64,000 bases of DNA from G963422745 sp965214285 (GTDB taxonomy: Bacteria; Actinomycetota; Acidimicrobiia; Acidimicrobiales; Aldehydirespiratoraceae), in contig OZ243946.1 of NCBI GenBank assembly GCA_965214285.1, positions 1,550,001 through 1,614,000 on the forward strand, in the 5' to 3' direction. Positions 8,419 through 17,050 of the stretch are shown piece after piece (positions within the stretch are counted from its first letter, which is position 1; each line of letters begins with the position of its first letter). The translations under genes and the position numbers were made by a program. A model generated the notes under the pieces. That model was not told the DNA's origin and made no database searches. It saw only the letters and a program-made list of their open reading frames with translations.

Positions 8419-9861
8419 GTGATCCCGATCCTGACGCCTGCGGAGATGGCAGCCGTGGACGCAGCCGCGCCTGAGCCCGTGGAGGTGCTGATCGACCGGG
8501 CCGGCCGGGCCGTGGCGGGCGCCGCTCTGAGGCTGACCGGCGGCGCCTACGGACGCCGCGTGCTGATCGTGGCCGGGCCGGGCAACAACGGCGCCGACGG
8601 ACGCAGTGCTGCCGGCCATCTGCGGAGGCGAGGCGTGCGCGCCCATGTGATCGCACCCGGCGACCCGGTGCCGGCCGGCAGCGACTTCGACCTGGTGATC
8701 GACGCCGCCTTCGGCACCGGCCTGCGGCGGCCGTATTGCTTCCCGGCGGTGCCCACGGGCGTGCCGGTGCTTGCCGTGGACATACCCTCGGGGGTCGACG
8801 GGCTGACCGGCGAGCTGCTGGGCAGGCCTGTGGCAGCCACGGCGACGGTGACATTCGCTGCGCTCAAGCCGGGCCTCGTGCTGGAGCCCGGGCGCAGCTT
8901 CAGCGGCACCCTGAGCGTGGCCGACATCGGCCTCGACGTCGGCGCCGCTGCCGCGGGCGTGGTGGAGCGCTCCGATGTGGCGGCGGTGCTGCCGCGGCGG
9001 GCTTCAGACGCCCACAAGTGGCGCTCGGCGCTGCGGGTGATCGGCGGCAGCGCCTCGATGCCCGGCGCGGCGTCGCTGGCGGCGAGCGCGGCGCTGCGGG
9101 CGGGCGCCGGCCTGGTGCAGCTTGCGACGCCGGGCAGCGCCGAGCCCGGCGCGTCCGCTGTTGTTCGGCCCACCGAGGCCGTGGGCCATCCGTTGCCGGC
9201 GAGCCGCTGGGGCAGCCAAGCCGTCGCCGGCAGCGAGCGGCTGCGGGCGATCCTGGCAGGCCCCGGACTGGGCCGCGGCCACGCGGCCTGTGAGCCCGGC
9301 TCTTCGGGCGATGCCGGCGATGACGGCAGCTCGGGCGTTGTCGGCGAACTGGCGGCGGTCTGCGATACCGGCCTTGCCCTGGTGCTCGACGGTGACGCGC
9401 TGCAGCCCGGGATCCTGGACCGCGTGGCGGCGCGCAAGGCCCCCACGGTGCTCACACCGCACGAAGGGGAGTGGCGGCGGCTCGGCGGCTCGACCGACCC
9501 GGACCGGCTCAGCGCCGCCCGCGAGCTGGCCCGGTCCTGCGGGGCTGTGGTCGTGCGCAAGGGCCCCAGCACCGTCGTGGCCGCGCCCGACGGCAGGGTC
9601 CGGGTGGTGGCCGACGGCTCGCCGGTCCTGGCCACCGCCGGCACCGGCGACGTGCTCGCAGGGGCGATCGTCGGGCTGATCGCCCAGGGCGCCGACGCCT
9701 TCGACGCCGCCTGGGCGGGCGCCTGGCTGCACGCCGCGGCCGGCAACGCCGGAGGACCCGGCACCCTGGCGGGCGACCTGCCCGCCCTGCTGGCGAGCGA
9801 GGCTGCCGCTGTCTCCGAGGACGCCGAGGCATCCCCGGCCCCGAACAAGGCGGCTCGATGA
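8419..9861 (+). CDS. nnr: Bifunctional NAD(P)H-hydrate epimerase/dehydratase
   Basis: This repairs hydrated NAD(P)H: the N-terminal YjeF_N half epimerises NAD(P)HX, and the C-terminal half dehydrates it using ADP or ATP. The epimerase half shows GPGNNGADGR near residue 55 and VDIPSGVDGLTG. The dehydratase half shows HKWRSALRVIGGS, TPHEGEW and the ribokinase-like GTGDVLAGAIVGL. The GTG start at 8419 follows acpS closely, and the stop overlaps the alr ATG (ATGA). At 480 residues it is of normal size for the two-domain enzyme. Confidence 0.92.
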   Translation: MIPILTPAEMAAVDAAAPEPVEVLIDRAGRAVAGAALRLTGGAYGRRVLIVAGPGNNGADGRSAAGHLRRRGVRAHVIAPGDPVPAGSDFDLVIDAAFGTGLRRPYCFPAVPTGVPVLAVDIPSGVDGLTGELLGRPVAATATVTFAALKPGLVLEPGRSFSGTLSVADIGLDVGAAAAGVVERSDVAAVLPRRASDAHKWRSALRVIGGSASMPGAASLAASAALRAGAGLVQLATPGSAEPGASAVVRPTEAVGHPLPASRWGSQAVAGSERLRAILAGPGLGRGHAACEPGSSGDAGDDGSSGVVGELAAVCDTGLALVLDGDALQPGILDRVAARKAPTVLTPHEGEWRRLGGSTDPDRLSAARELARSCGAVVVRKGPSTVVAAPDGRVRVVADGSPVLATAGTGDVLAGAIVGLIAQGADAFDAAWAGAWLHAAAGNAGGPGTLAGDLPALLASEAAAVSEDAEASPAPNKAAR

Positions 9862-11090
9862 GCACCAAGCCCGCCAAGCCGCCCGGCCCTCGTGCCGAGA
9901 TCGACCTCGCAGCCCTGCAGGCCAACGTGCGGGCCGTGGCCGCAGCGGTGCAGACGCCGATCTGCGCGGTCGTCAAGGCCGACGCCTACGGCCACGGCGC
10001 TGCCGACGTTGCCCCCGCAGCCCTGGCAGCCGGCGCACAGTGGCTGGCCGTGGCCACGCTGTCCGAAGCCTGCGCCGTCGGCGCTGCGGTCCCGCCCGAC
10101 ACGCCGATCCTCGTGCTCTCCCAGCGGCTCGGCGCTGAGCTGCAGGAGCACGCGCAGTCCCTGCCGTCGGGCGTCCGGCTCAGCGTCAGCACCCCGGACG
10201 GCATCGCCGAGGCCGCCAGGCTCGCCGGTGTCGACAGCCCGATCCCGGTTCATCTGGCCGTGGACACCGGGATGCGCCGGGCGGGCGCCGAGCCCGGCCA
10301 CGCGCTCGATCTCGCAGAAGCGCTCGCTGCCAGTCCGAGCCTGCGCTGGGAGGGAACCTGGACGCACATGGCATGCGCGGACCAGCCCGCCGATCCCTAC
10401 ACCGACGAACAGCTCGACCGCTTCGACCGGGTGCTGGCGGAGCTGCGGGCCGCCGGCCTCGACCCGGGAATCGTGCACGCCGCCAACTCCGCCACCGCCC
10501 TGTTGCACCCGCGGGGCCGCTGCGACATGGCGCGCATCGGCATCGCCATGTACGGCGTGCCGCCCTGTGCCGAGGCCGCCCGGGCGGTGGAGCTGAAGCC
10601 GGTGATGACCCTCGTCGCCCCGGTCTCGGAGCTGCGCAGCATCGACGCCGGCGAGAGCGTCTCCTACGGCCGGCGCTACGCCGCCCTGATGCCCGAGCGG
10701 ATCGCCACCATCGGGGTCGGCTACGCAGACGGGGTCAGGCGCTCCAGCGGGATCCTCGGCGTCGACGTGCTGATCGGGGGCCGGCGCTGCCCGATCGTGG
10801 GCAACGTGACCATGGACCAGACCATGGCGGCTGTCGCCGAGGACGCGAGCGTCTCCGACGAGTGCGTGCTGATCGGGACCCAGGGCGACGAGACGATCAC
10901 CGCCTCCGAGGTCGCCGAGCGGCTCGGCACCATCGGCTACGAGGTGCTGACCTCGGTCGGCGAGCGGGTCCGCCGCGTCCACATCGAGCCTGTGCAGGAC
11001 AACGACCCCGCGGACGACCCAGGCCACGCCGAGGGCCCAGGCCCGGCACAAGGCCCGGCCGCGCACTCAGACTCGGGGCGGCGGGCGTGA
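9858..11090 (+). CDS. alr: Alanine racemase
   Basis: Alr is a PLP enzyme that makes D-alanine for peptidoglycan. The PLP lysine sits in VVKADAYGHG near residue 39, and the catalytic Tyr segment ESVSYGRRY and GYADGVRR lie in the C-terminal half. The 410-residue length is slightly above average because of an acidic, Pro/Gly-rich tail of about 30 residues. The start overlaps the nnr stop by four bases, and its own stop overlaps the next GTG. Confidence 0.95.
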   Translation: MSTKPAKPPGPRAEIDLAALQANVRAVAAAVQTPICAVVKADAYGHGAADVAPAALAAGAQWLAVATLSEACAVGAAVPPDTPILVLSQRLGAELQEHAQSLPSGVRLSVSTPDGIAEAARLAGVDSPIPVHLAVDTGMRRAGAEPGHALDLAEALAASPSLRWEGTWTHMACADQPADPYTDEQLDRFDRVLAELRAAGLDPGIVHAANSATALLHPRGRCDMARIGIAMYGVPPCAEAARAVELKPVMTLVAPVSELRSIDAGESVSYGRRYAALMPERIATIGVGYADGVRRSSGILGVDVLIGGRRCPIVGNVTMDQTMAAVAEDASVSDECVLIGTQGDETITASEVAERLGTIGYEVLTSVGERVRRVHIEPVQDNDPADDPGHAEGPGPAQGPAAHSDSGRRA

Positions 11091-12004
11091 GGATCACGAT
11101 CCCAGGCGTGCTGGTCGGCCACCACAGCGACCACGAGGCCCGCACCGGCTGCACGGTGCTGCGCCTGCCCGAAGGCGCCGTGGCCTCAGGCGAGGTACGC
11201 GGCGGCGCGCCTGCCACCCGCGAGTTCGCGCTGCTGGACCCGTCGCGCGCCGTCGACCGCCTCGATGCAGTCGTGCTGAGCGGCGGCTCGGCGTTCGGGC
11301 TGCGCGCCGCCGAGGGCGTCGTCGACCGCCTCGAAGCGCAGGGCATCGGCTTCGCCACCGAGCACGGGCCGGTGCCGATCGTGGTGGCCATGGCGCTCTA
11401 TGACCTGGGGGTCGGCCGAGCCGACGTGCGCCCCGAGGCGAGCCACGGCGCAGCAGCGTTCGACGCCGCAACCCAGCGGCCCGAGACCGGCCGGGTCGGC
11501 GCCGGGACGGGCGCGACCACCGGCAAGTGGCGTGGCGGCGACCCGCAGCCCGGAGGCGTCGGCATGGCCGTGACCAAAGGCTCGGGGTTCGAGGTGCTCG
11601 CCGTGGTGGCCGTGAACGCCGCGGGCGACATCCGCGACGGCGCAGCCGAGGCCGAGGTCGAAGCGGGCGTGTTCTCCTGGCCCGATCCCCCTGTGTTCGC
11701 AGGCCGCGCCGCTGCCGGCAACCCAAGCCCCGAGCCCGGCCACGGCAGCCTCAACACCGTGATCGGCGTCGTCGTCACCGACGCGGCCTTTGACAAGGCG
11801 GCCTGCCACGTGCTCGCCCAAGGCGCCCACGACGGGCTGGCCCGTGCCGTCAGCCCGCCGCATTCCCGCCGCGACGGCGACGCATTCGTGGCCGCTTCCA
11901 CCGCCTCGGCGCAGCGAGCCGTCCCCCTCGACGAGGCGCGGTTCCATGCAGTGTGCGCCGTTGAGCAGGCCATTCGCAACTCGACCGCCGGGGAGCGTCC
12001 GTGA
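11087..12004 (+). CDS. P1 (DmpA/OAT-like) family aminopeptidase
   Basis: This is an Ntn-fold, self-processing peptidase of the P1 (DmpA) family. Visible signatures are the N-terminal VLVGHHSDHEARTGCTVL, the VVLSGGSAFGL segment, and GAGTGATTGKWRGG in mid-protein. The likely nucleophile lies in the later TVIGVVVTDA strand region. The physiological substrate is unknown. GTG 11087 overlaps the alr stop, and the stop overlaps tsaE, so the gene sits inside a tightly coupled operon without an obvious functional link to its neighbours. Confidence 0.82.
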   Translation: MRITIPGVLVGHHSDHEARTGCTVLRLPEGAVASGEVRGGAPATREFALLDPSRAVDRLDAVVLSGGSAFGLRAAEGVVDRLEAQGIGFATEHGPVPIVVAMALYDLGVGRADVRPEASHGAAAFDAATQRPETGRVGAGTGATTGKWRGGDPQPGGVGMAVTKGSGFEVLAVVAVNAAGDIRDGAAEAEVEAGVFSWPDPPVFAGRAAAGNPSPEPGHGSLNTVIGVVVTDAAFDKAACHVLAQGAHDGLARAVSPPHSRRDGDAFVAASTASAQRAVPLDEARFHAVCAVEQAIRNSTAGERP

Positions 12005-12483
12005 TCGTCTGTGCCACCCACGGAGTCGAGGCCACCAGGGCGCTTGCCGCGGAACTGGCCCGCCACGCCGGGCCGGGCGACGTGGTGGTGCTCGCAGGCG
12101 ACCTCGGGGCCGGCAAGACCGCCTTCGTCCAGGGGTACGCGGCAGCCCTGGCCGTGTGCGATCCCGTCACCAGCCCGACCTTCACCCTCGCCAACCGCTA
12201 CGTAGGCGCCCTCGTCGTGAACCACCTCGACGCCTACCGACTGGAATCTGCTGCCGAGGTCGAGGATCTGGCAATCGGCGAGCTGCTCGACGACGGCGTG
12301 ACCCTGGTCGAGTGGGGCGACCGGATCCTGGCTGCACTGCCCGAGGACCGTCTCGAGATCCGCATCGAGCTCGGCGGCGGCGACGACGAGCGCCGCTTCG
12401 AGATCACCCTGCCTGGCCTGTCGTGGCAGGCCCGCGAGCACGCCCTCGGCGAAGCGCTCGCCGCCTGGAGGCAGCCGTGCTGA
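12001..12483 (+). CDS. tsaE: tRNA threonylcarbamoyladenosine biosynthesis ATPase TsaE
   Basis: TsaE is the P-loop ATPase that works with TsaB and TsaD to make t6A37 in ANN-decoding tRNAs. GDLGAGKTAF is the Walker A motif, SPTFTLANRY is the switch-like segment, and HLDAYRL and VEWGDRI are typical. At 160 residues it has family length. The GTG start overlaps the upstream stop, and its 3' end overlaps tsaB by seven bases, as expected for the tsaE-tsaB-rimI-tsaD cluster. Confidence 0.95.
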   Translation: MIVCATHGVEATRALAAELARHAGPGDVVVLAGDLGAGKTAFVQGYAAALAVCDPVTSPTFTLANRYVGALVVNHLDAYRLESAAEVEDLAIGELLDDGVTLVEWGDRILAALPEDRLEIRIELGGGDDERRFEITLPGLSWQAREHALGEALAAWRQPC

Positions 12484-13211
12484 TACTGGGCATAGAGTCC
12501 GCCACCAGCAGGGTCGGCTGCGCCGTCGGCGGCCACGAAGGCGTCTTGGCCAGCGCCTGCTCGGCCCGCCCCCGCCGTCACGCCGAGTCGCTGGCGCCCC
12601 AGGTCCGCTTCGTCACCGAGCAGGCCGGCGTGAGCCTGCACGACGTCTCAGCGGTGGCCGTCGATGTCGGCCCCGGCCTCTACACCGGGCTGCGGGTGGG
12701 GATCGCCACGGCCCTGGCCATCGCCCACACCCTGCGGGTGCCGGTGGTGCCGATCCGCTCGCTCGACCTGCTGGCCTTCTCGATGGCGCACTGCGAGCGC
12801 AGGATCGTGGCCGCCCTCGACGCTCGCCGAGGCGAGGTGTTTTATGCGTCGTACTGCCCGGTGCCCGGCGGCGTGCAGCTCATCGACGGGCCCTCGATCT
12901 CGTCGCCGGAGAACCTGCGGGCCGACCTGGTCGCCGATCCGAGCCCGGTGGTGCTCGTCGGCGACGGCGCAGCGGCGCACAGCAGCACCTTCGCCGGCGT
13001 GAGCGGCGTGGAGATCGCGGATGAGGGCAAGGCCCACCCCTCGCCCGAGTCGCTGGTGCTCTTGGCGCATGCCCAGGCACTGCGCGAGGAGTTCGTGCCG
13101 CCGGACCGGGTGCGCCCCTTCTACATGCGCAAGCCCGACGCCGAGGCCCGCTGGGCGCCGCCCGAGCCGCTGTGGGAGTCGCTGTCCGAGCCATGGGATC
13201 CAGGCTCGTGA
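12477..13211 (+). CDS. tsaB: tRNA threonylcarbamoyladenosine biosynthesis protein TsaB
   Basis: TsaB is the ASKHA-fold, catalytically inactive partner that dimerises with TsaD. The N-terminal ILGIESATSRVG and the GPGLYTGLRVGIATA segment are diagnostic. A DARRGEVFYA segment follows. GTG 12477 overlaps tsaE. The 244-residue product is of normal size and ends in a Trp/Pro-rich tail that overlaps the rimI start. Confidence 0.94.
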   Translation: MLILGIESATSRVGCAVGGHEGVLASACSARPRRHAESLAPQVRFVTEQAGVSLHDVSAVAVDVGPGLYTGLRVGIATALAIAHTLRVPVVPIRSLDLLAFSMAHCERRIVAALDARRGEVFYASYCPVPGGVQLIDGPSISSPENLRADLVADPSPVVLVGDGAAAHSSTFAGVSGVEIADEGKAHPSPESLVLLAHAQALREEFVPPDRVRPFYMRKPDAEARWAPPEPLWESLSEPWDPGS

Positions 13212-13834
13212 CCAGGCTTGCCGATGCTGTGAATGCTGACGCCGTGCGTGCTGATGCTGTGCGTGCTGACGCCGTACCGGTCGACGCTGTGGCGGTCGCG
13301 CCGATGAACGCGGCCGACATCGACGCCGTGACGGCCATAGACGGCCTCTGCTACTCCGAGCCCTGGCCCGCCGAGACCTGGCGCGACGAGTTGGACTACC
13401 CCTACAGCCGCCACCTGGTGGCACGGATGCCCGCCGGCAGCGGCGCCCGCCCCGGCGAGGTCGTCGGCCATGCGGGCCTGCTGCTCGACGGCGACACCGC
13501 GCACGTGACCACACTGGCCGTGCATCCCCGCCGACGCGCCGCCGGGATCGCCACCACGCTGCTGAGGGAGCTGCTCGGCTGTGCCCGCTCCGCTGGTGCG
13601 ACCTCGGCGATGCTGGAGGTTCGGGCATCGGCACGCGGGGTACAGCGCCTCTACGGGAGACTCGGGTTCGTGCCGGTCGCTGTCGAGCGCTCCTATTACG
13701 TCCGCCCCAGCGAGAATGCCGTGGTGATGTGGCTGCCCGATCTGGATGACGCCGCGGCCGAGAGCCCAGTGGCCTGTGCCGCGACTGACGGCCCGGTCAT
13801 CGCCGCAGCAGCCGACCGAGGAGGACCGTCGTGA
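13208..13834 (+). CDS. rimI: Ribosomal-protein-alanine N-acetyltransferase-like GNAT (RimI)
   Basis: This is a GNAT acetyltransferase. The acetyl-CoA-binding motif A is HPRRRAAGIATTLL, followed by AMLEVRASARGVQRLYGRLGF, the RimI signature. Position between tsaB and tsaD supports the RimI call. GTG 13208 overlaps the tsaB stop. The first 30 residues are a VxADA repeat from a 15-bp tandem repeat, which puts several in-frame GTG codons before the conserved domain, so the true start may be later (for example ATG 13304). A C-terminal tail of about 35 residues is also non-conserved. Confidence 0.88.
   Translation: MTRLADAVNADAVRADAVRADAVPVDAVAVAPMNAADIDAVTAIDGLCYSEPWPAETWRDELDYPYSRHLVARMPAGSGARPGEVVGHAGLLLDGDTAHVTTLAVHPRRRAAGIATTLLRELLGCARSAGATSAMLEVRASARGVQRLYGRLGFVPVAVERSYYVRPSENAVVMWLPDLDDAAAESPVACAATDGPVIAAAADRGGPS
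13229..13288 (+). repeat. 15-bp tandem repeat at the rimI N-terminus
   Basis: Four 15-bp units start at 13229, 13244, 13259 and 13274, of the form GTGCGTGCTGAYGCY. The last unit has diverged. They encode repeated V-x-A/V-D-A and supply GTG codons in the rimI frame. Confidence 0.85.
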
Positions 13835-14862
13835 GCGACGCGACCGCCGAGACCGCAGCGCCCGCGTCGCTCATCCTGGGCATCGAGACCTCCTGCGACG
13901 AGACCGCAGCGGCGCTGGTCAGCGACGGCGTCGACGTGTGGAGCAACGTGGTGTCCTCGCAGGTTGATCTGCACGCCCGCTACGGCGGCGTGGTGCCCGA
14001 GGTCGCCTCCCGTGCCCATGTGGAGTCGCTGTTCGGCGTCGTCACCCAGGCCCTGGTGGAGGCCGCCGTCGACGACAGCGACGTGGAGGCGGTGGCGGCC
14101 ACCCACGGCCCCGGCCTGGTCGGGGCGCTGCTGGTCGGCGTGTCCGCGGCCAAGGCGATGTCGCTGGTCTGGGACGTGCCTTTCGTGGCCGTCAACCACC
14201 TCGAGGCGCACCTCTATGCCGCCTTCCTGGAGGAGACGGATCTGGAGATGCCGCTGGCGTTCCTGCTGGTCTCGGGCGGCCACACCATGCTCGTCGTCAT
14301 GGACGACCACCTCAGCTACCGGGTGCTCGGGGCCACGCTCGACGACGCCGCGGGGGAGGCCTTCGACAAGGTCGCCCGCGTGCTCGGGCTCGGCTACCCC
14401 GGCGGTCCCGCCATCGACCGCCTGGCCACCGAGGGCGACCCCGAGGCCGTCGCCTTCCCGCGGGCCATGGCCGGTGAGGGCTGGGACTTCTCGTTCAGCG
14501 GGGTCAAGACCGCCGTCATCAACCACCTGCGCCGCAACCCCGACACGTCCGCTGCGGACGTGGCCGCATCGTTTCAGGAAGCAGTGGTCGACGTGCTGAT
14601 CGACAAGGCCCGCAAGGCCGCCCGCGAAGCCGGCGCCACCGCGCTGTGCCTGGCCGGCGGCGTGGCCGCCAACTCGCGGCTGCGCGAAAAAGCGCTCGGC
14701 GTCTGCAGCGCCGACGGCCTGCGGCCGGTGCTGCCGAGCCGCGCCATGTGCACCGACAACGCAGCCATGGTGGCCGCTGCCGCCTGGTGGAGGCTGCGCG
14801 CGGACGGTCCCTCGCCGCTGGACACCGGCGCCGAGCCGTCGCTGCGCCTGCCCGCCGGCTGA
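13831..14862 (+). CDS. tsaD: tRNA N6-adenosine threonylcarbamoyltransferase TsaD
   Basis: TsaD (Kae1/YgjD) transfers the threonylcarbamoyl group to A37. The metal-binding NHLEAHLYA (about residue 121) is the HxExH motif. ILGIETSCDETAAALV, ATHGPGLVGALLVG, LVSGGHTMLV and the C-terminal CTDNAAMVA complete the family signature. The GTG start overlaps the rimI stop. This ends the coupled block that began at acpS; the groESL promoter region lies downstream. Confidence 0.96.
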   Translation: MSDATAETAAPASLILGIETSCDETAAALVSDGVDVWSNVVSSQVDLHARYGGVVPEVASRAHVESLFGVVTQALVEAAVDDSDVEAVAATHGPGLVGALLVGVSAAKAMSLVWDVPFVAVNHLEAHLYAAFLEETDLEMPLAFLLVSGGHTMLVVMDDHLSYRVLGATLDDAAGEAFDKVARVLGLGYPGGPAIDRLATEGDPEAVAFPRAMAGEGWDFSFSGVKTAVINHLRRNPDTSAADVAASFQEAVVDVLIDKARKAAREAGATALCLAGGVAANSRLREKALGVCSADGLRPVLPSRAMCTDNAAMVAAAAWWRLRADGPSPLDTGAEPSLRLPAG

Positions 14863-14911
14863 GGCACGGCCAGTTTGGGCAGAGCCACCGGCTGCCGGTG
14901 ACACAGCGACA

Positions 14912-14949
14912 CGGCGACACCGCGATCCCGTGATCGGCGACACCGCGAT
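14912..14949. repeat. 15-bp direct repeat upstream of the groESL promoter
   Basis: CGGCGACACCGCGAT occurs at 14912-14926 and again at 14935-14949, a 23-bp period (about two helical turns), just upstream of the predicted -35 box. It could be a second regulator site or a simple duplication. Confidence 0.6.
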
Positions 14950-14966
14950 TTCGGGAGGCGCCGAGG

Positions 14967-14995
14967 TTGTCGGCCGGACCGGCGCGCCCTATCGT
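14967..14995 (+). promoter_or_regulatory. Predicted groESL promoter
   Basis: TTGTCG (14967-14972) and TATCGT (14990-14995) are separated by 17 bp, a good sigma-70-type arrangement. The CIRCE operator begins at the last base of the -10 box, so repressor binding would block initiation. Confidence 0.65.
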
Positions 14996-15021
14996 TAGCA
15001 CTCGGCCTGTCTGAGTGCTAA
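14995..15021. promoter_or_regulatory. CIRCE operator (HrcA site)
   Basis: TTAGCACTC (14995-15003), a 9-bp spacer and GAGTGCTAA (15013-15021) form a perfect copy of the CIRCE consensus. CIRCE is the HrcA operator, so groESL is predicted to be repressed by HrcA and induced by heat or misfolding stress. Confidence 0.97.
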
Positions 15022-15078
15022 CGCGCCGGCGGGTCGTCCAATCAACAGAAGCCAAACCCAACGATCTCGGAGGATCGA

Positions 15079-15366
15079 ATGAGCTTGCATCCCCTCGAGG
15101 ACCGCATCGTGGTCCGCTCCAGCGACGCGGAGTCCACCACCGCCAGCGGCCTTGTCATTCCCGACACCGCACAGGAAAAGCCCCAGCAGGGCGAAGTGAT
15201 CGCCGTCGGACCCGGCCGGCGCTCCGACAGCGGCGAACTCGTCCCCATGGACATCGCCGTCGGCGACACCGTCGTCTACAGCAAGTACGGCGGCACCGAG
15301 ATCACCGTCGAGGGCGAGGATCTGCTGATCCTCAACGCCCGCGACGTGCTGGCGAAGGTCGCCTGA
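15079..15366 (+). CDS. groES: Co-chaperonin GroES
   Basis: GroES is the heptameric lid of the GroEL chamber. The 95-residue product starts LHPLEDRIVV and has the mobile loop around TASGLVIPDTAQEKPQQG, then GDTVVYSKYGGTE. GGAGG lies a few bases before ATG 15079. It is the first gene behind the CIRCE-controlled promoter, and groEL follows after four bases. Confidence 0.97.
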   Translation: MSLHPLEDRIVVRSSDAESTTASGLVIPDTAQEKPQQGEVIAVGPGRRSDSGELVPMDIAVGDTVVYSKYGGTEITVEGEDLLILNARDVLAKVA

Positions 15367-15370
15367 GCCG

Positions 15371-17017
15371 ATGGCGAAGATCCTCAAGTTCAACGAAGAG
15401 GCCCGCCGCGGCCTCGAGTCCGGCGTCAACAAGCTCGCCGACGCCGTCAAGGTCACGCTCGGCCCCAAGGGCCGCAACGTGGTGCTCGACAAGAAGTTCG
15501 GTGCCCCGACGATCACCAACGACGGCGTGTCGATCGCCCGTGAGGTCGAGCTGGAGGACCAGTTCGAGAACATGGGCGCCCAGCTCGTGAAGGAGGTGGC
15601 CACCAAGACCAACGACATCGCGGGCGACGGCACCACCACCGCCACCGTGCTGGCCCAGGCCCTGGTGCGCCAGGGCCTGCGCAACGTCGCCGCGGGCGCC
15701 AACCCGATGGGCCTCAAGCGGGGCATCGAGAAGGCCGTCGCAGTGTCGGTGGACGATCTCGCCGGCCAGGCCGTGCAGGTCGACGACAGCAAGGACAAGA
15801 TCGCCCAGGTCGCCTCGATCTCGGCAGCCGACGACGCCATCGGCGACGTCATCGCCGAGGCCATCGACAAGGTCGGCAAGGACGGCGTGGTCACCGTCGA
15901 GGAGTCCAACACCTTCGGCATGGACCTCGATTTCGTCGAGGGCATGCAGTTCGACAAGGGCTACCTGTCGCCGTACTTCGTCACCGACCCCGAGCGCCAG
16001 GAAGCAGTGCTCGACGAGCCTTACATCCTGTTGCATCAAGGCAAGATCTCCAATGTGGCAGACCTGCTGCCTGCGCTGGAGAAGGTCATGCAGTCGGGCA
16101 AGCCGCTGCTGATCGTCGCCGAGGACGTGGAGGGCGAGGCCCTGGCCACCCTGGTCGTCAACAAGATCCGCGGCACCTTCAACTCCGTTGCGGTGAAGGC
16201 CCCCGGCTTCGGCGAGCGGCGCAAGGCGATGCTGCAGGACATGGCCATCCTCACCGGCGGTCAGGTCATCGCCGAGGAGGTCGGCCTGAAGCTCGACACC
16301 GCGGACCTGTCGCTGTTGGGCTCGGCCCGCAAGATCGTGGTCACCAAGGACGACACCACCATCGTCGAAGGCGCCGGGACCAGCGCCGACGTGGAGGGCC
16401 GTGTCAACCAGATCAAGGCCGAGATCGACAACACCGACTCCGACTGGGACCGCGAGAAGCTCCAGGAGCGGCTCGCCAAGCTCGCAGGCGGCGTGGCCGT
16501 CGTGCAGGTCGGCGCCGCCACCGAGGTGGAGCTCAAGGAGAAGAAGCACCGCATCGAGGACGCCCTCTCGGCCACCCGTGCCGCCATCGAGGAGGGCATC
16601 GTCTCCGGCGGGGGCACCGCCCTGCTGCGCTGCCGCGACGCCCTGGACTCCCTCGTCGACACCCTCTCGGGCGACGAGGCCACCGGCGCGAGGATCATCC
16701 ACCACGCCTTGAGCGAGCCCACCAAGCTGATCGCGGCCAACGCAGGCCACGAAGGCGCGGTCGTGGTGCGCGAGGTGTCCGACGAGTCCGGCCCGACCGG
16801 CTTCAACGCCGCCACCGGCGAGATGACCGACCTCATCGAGGCGGGCGTGATCGACCCGGTGAAGGTCACCCGTGCGGCGCTGCAGAACGCGGCGTCGATC
16901 GCCGGCCTGCTGCTCACCACCGAGGCGCTGGTCGCCGACAAGCCCGAGGAGACCCCGCCTGTGCCGATGGGCGGCGGCGACCCGATGGGCGGCATGGGCG
17001 GAATGGGCATGATGTAG
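15371..17017 (+). CDS. groEL: Chaperonin GroEL
   Basis: This is a 60-kDa ATP-dependent chaperonin. LGPKGRNVVLD, NDGVSIAREVELEDQFENMG and the ATP-site GDGTTTATVLAQ are present. The 548-residue product ends in a GGM-rich tail, typical of the housekeeping GroEL rather than the His-rich GroEL1 of some actinobacteria. It is co-transcribed with groES under CIRCE control. Confidence 0.97.
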   Translation: MAKILKFNEEARRGLESGVNKLADAVKVTLGPKGRNVVLDKKFGAPTITNDGVSIAREVELEDQFENMGAQLVKEVATKTNDIAGDGTTTATVLAQALVRQGLRNVAAGANPMGLKRGIEKAVAVSVDDLAGQAVQVDDSKDKIAQVASISAADDAIGDVIAEAIDKVGKDGVVTVEESNTFGMDLDFVEGMQFDKGYLSPYFVTDPERQEAVLDEPYILLHQGKISNVADLLPALEKVMQSGKPLLIVAEDVEGEALATLVVNKIRGTFNSVAVKAPGFGERRKAMLQDMAILTGGQVIAEEVGLKLDTADLSLLGSARKIVVTKDDTTIVEGAGTSADVEGRVNQIKAEIDNTDSDWDREKLQERLAKLAGGVAVVQVGAATEVELKEKKHRIEDALSATRAAIEEGIVSGGGTALLRCRDALDSLVDTLSGDEATGARIIHHALSEPTKLIAANAGHEGAVVVREVSDESGPTGFNAATGEMTDLIEAGVIDPVKVTRAALQNAASIAGLLLTTEALVADKPEETPPVPMGGGDPMGGMGGMGMM

Positions 17018-17050
17018 CCCTCGGCGCCGGTCATCGGGCATTGTCTCGAT

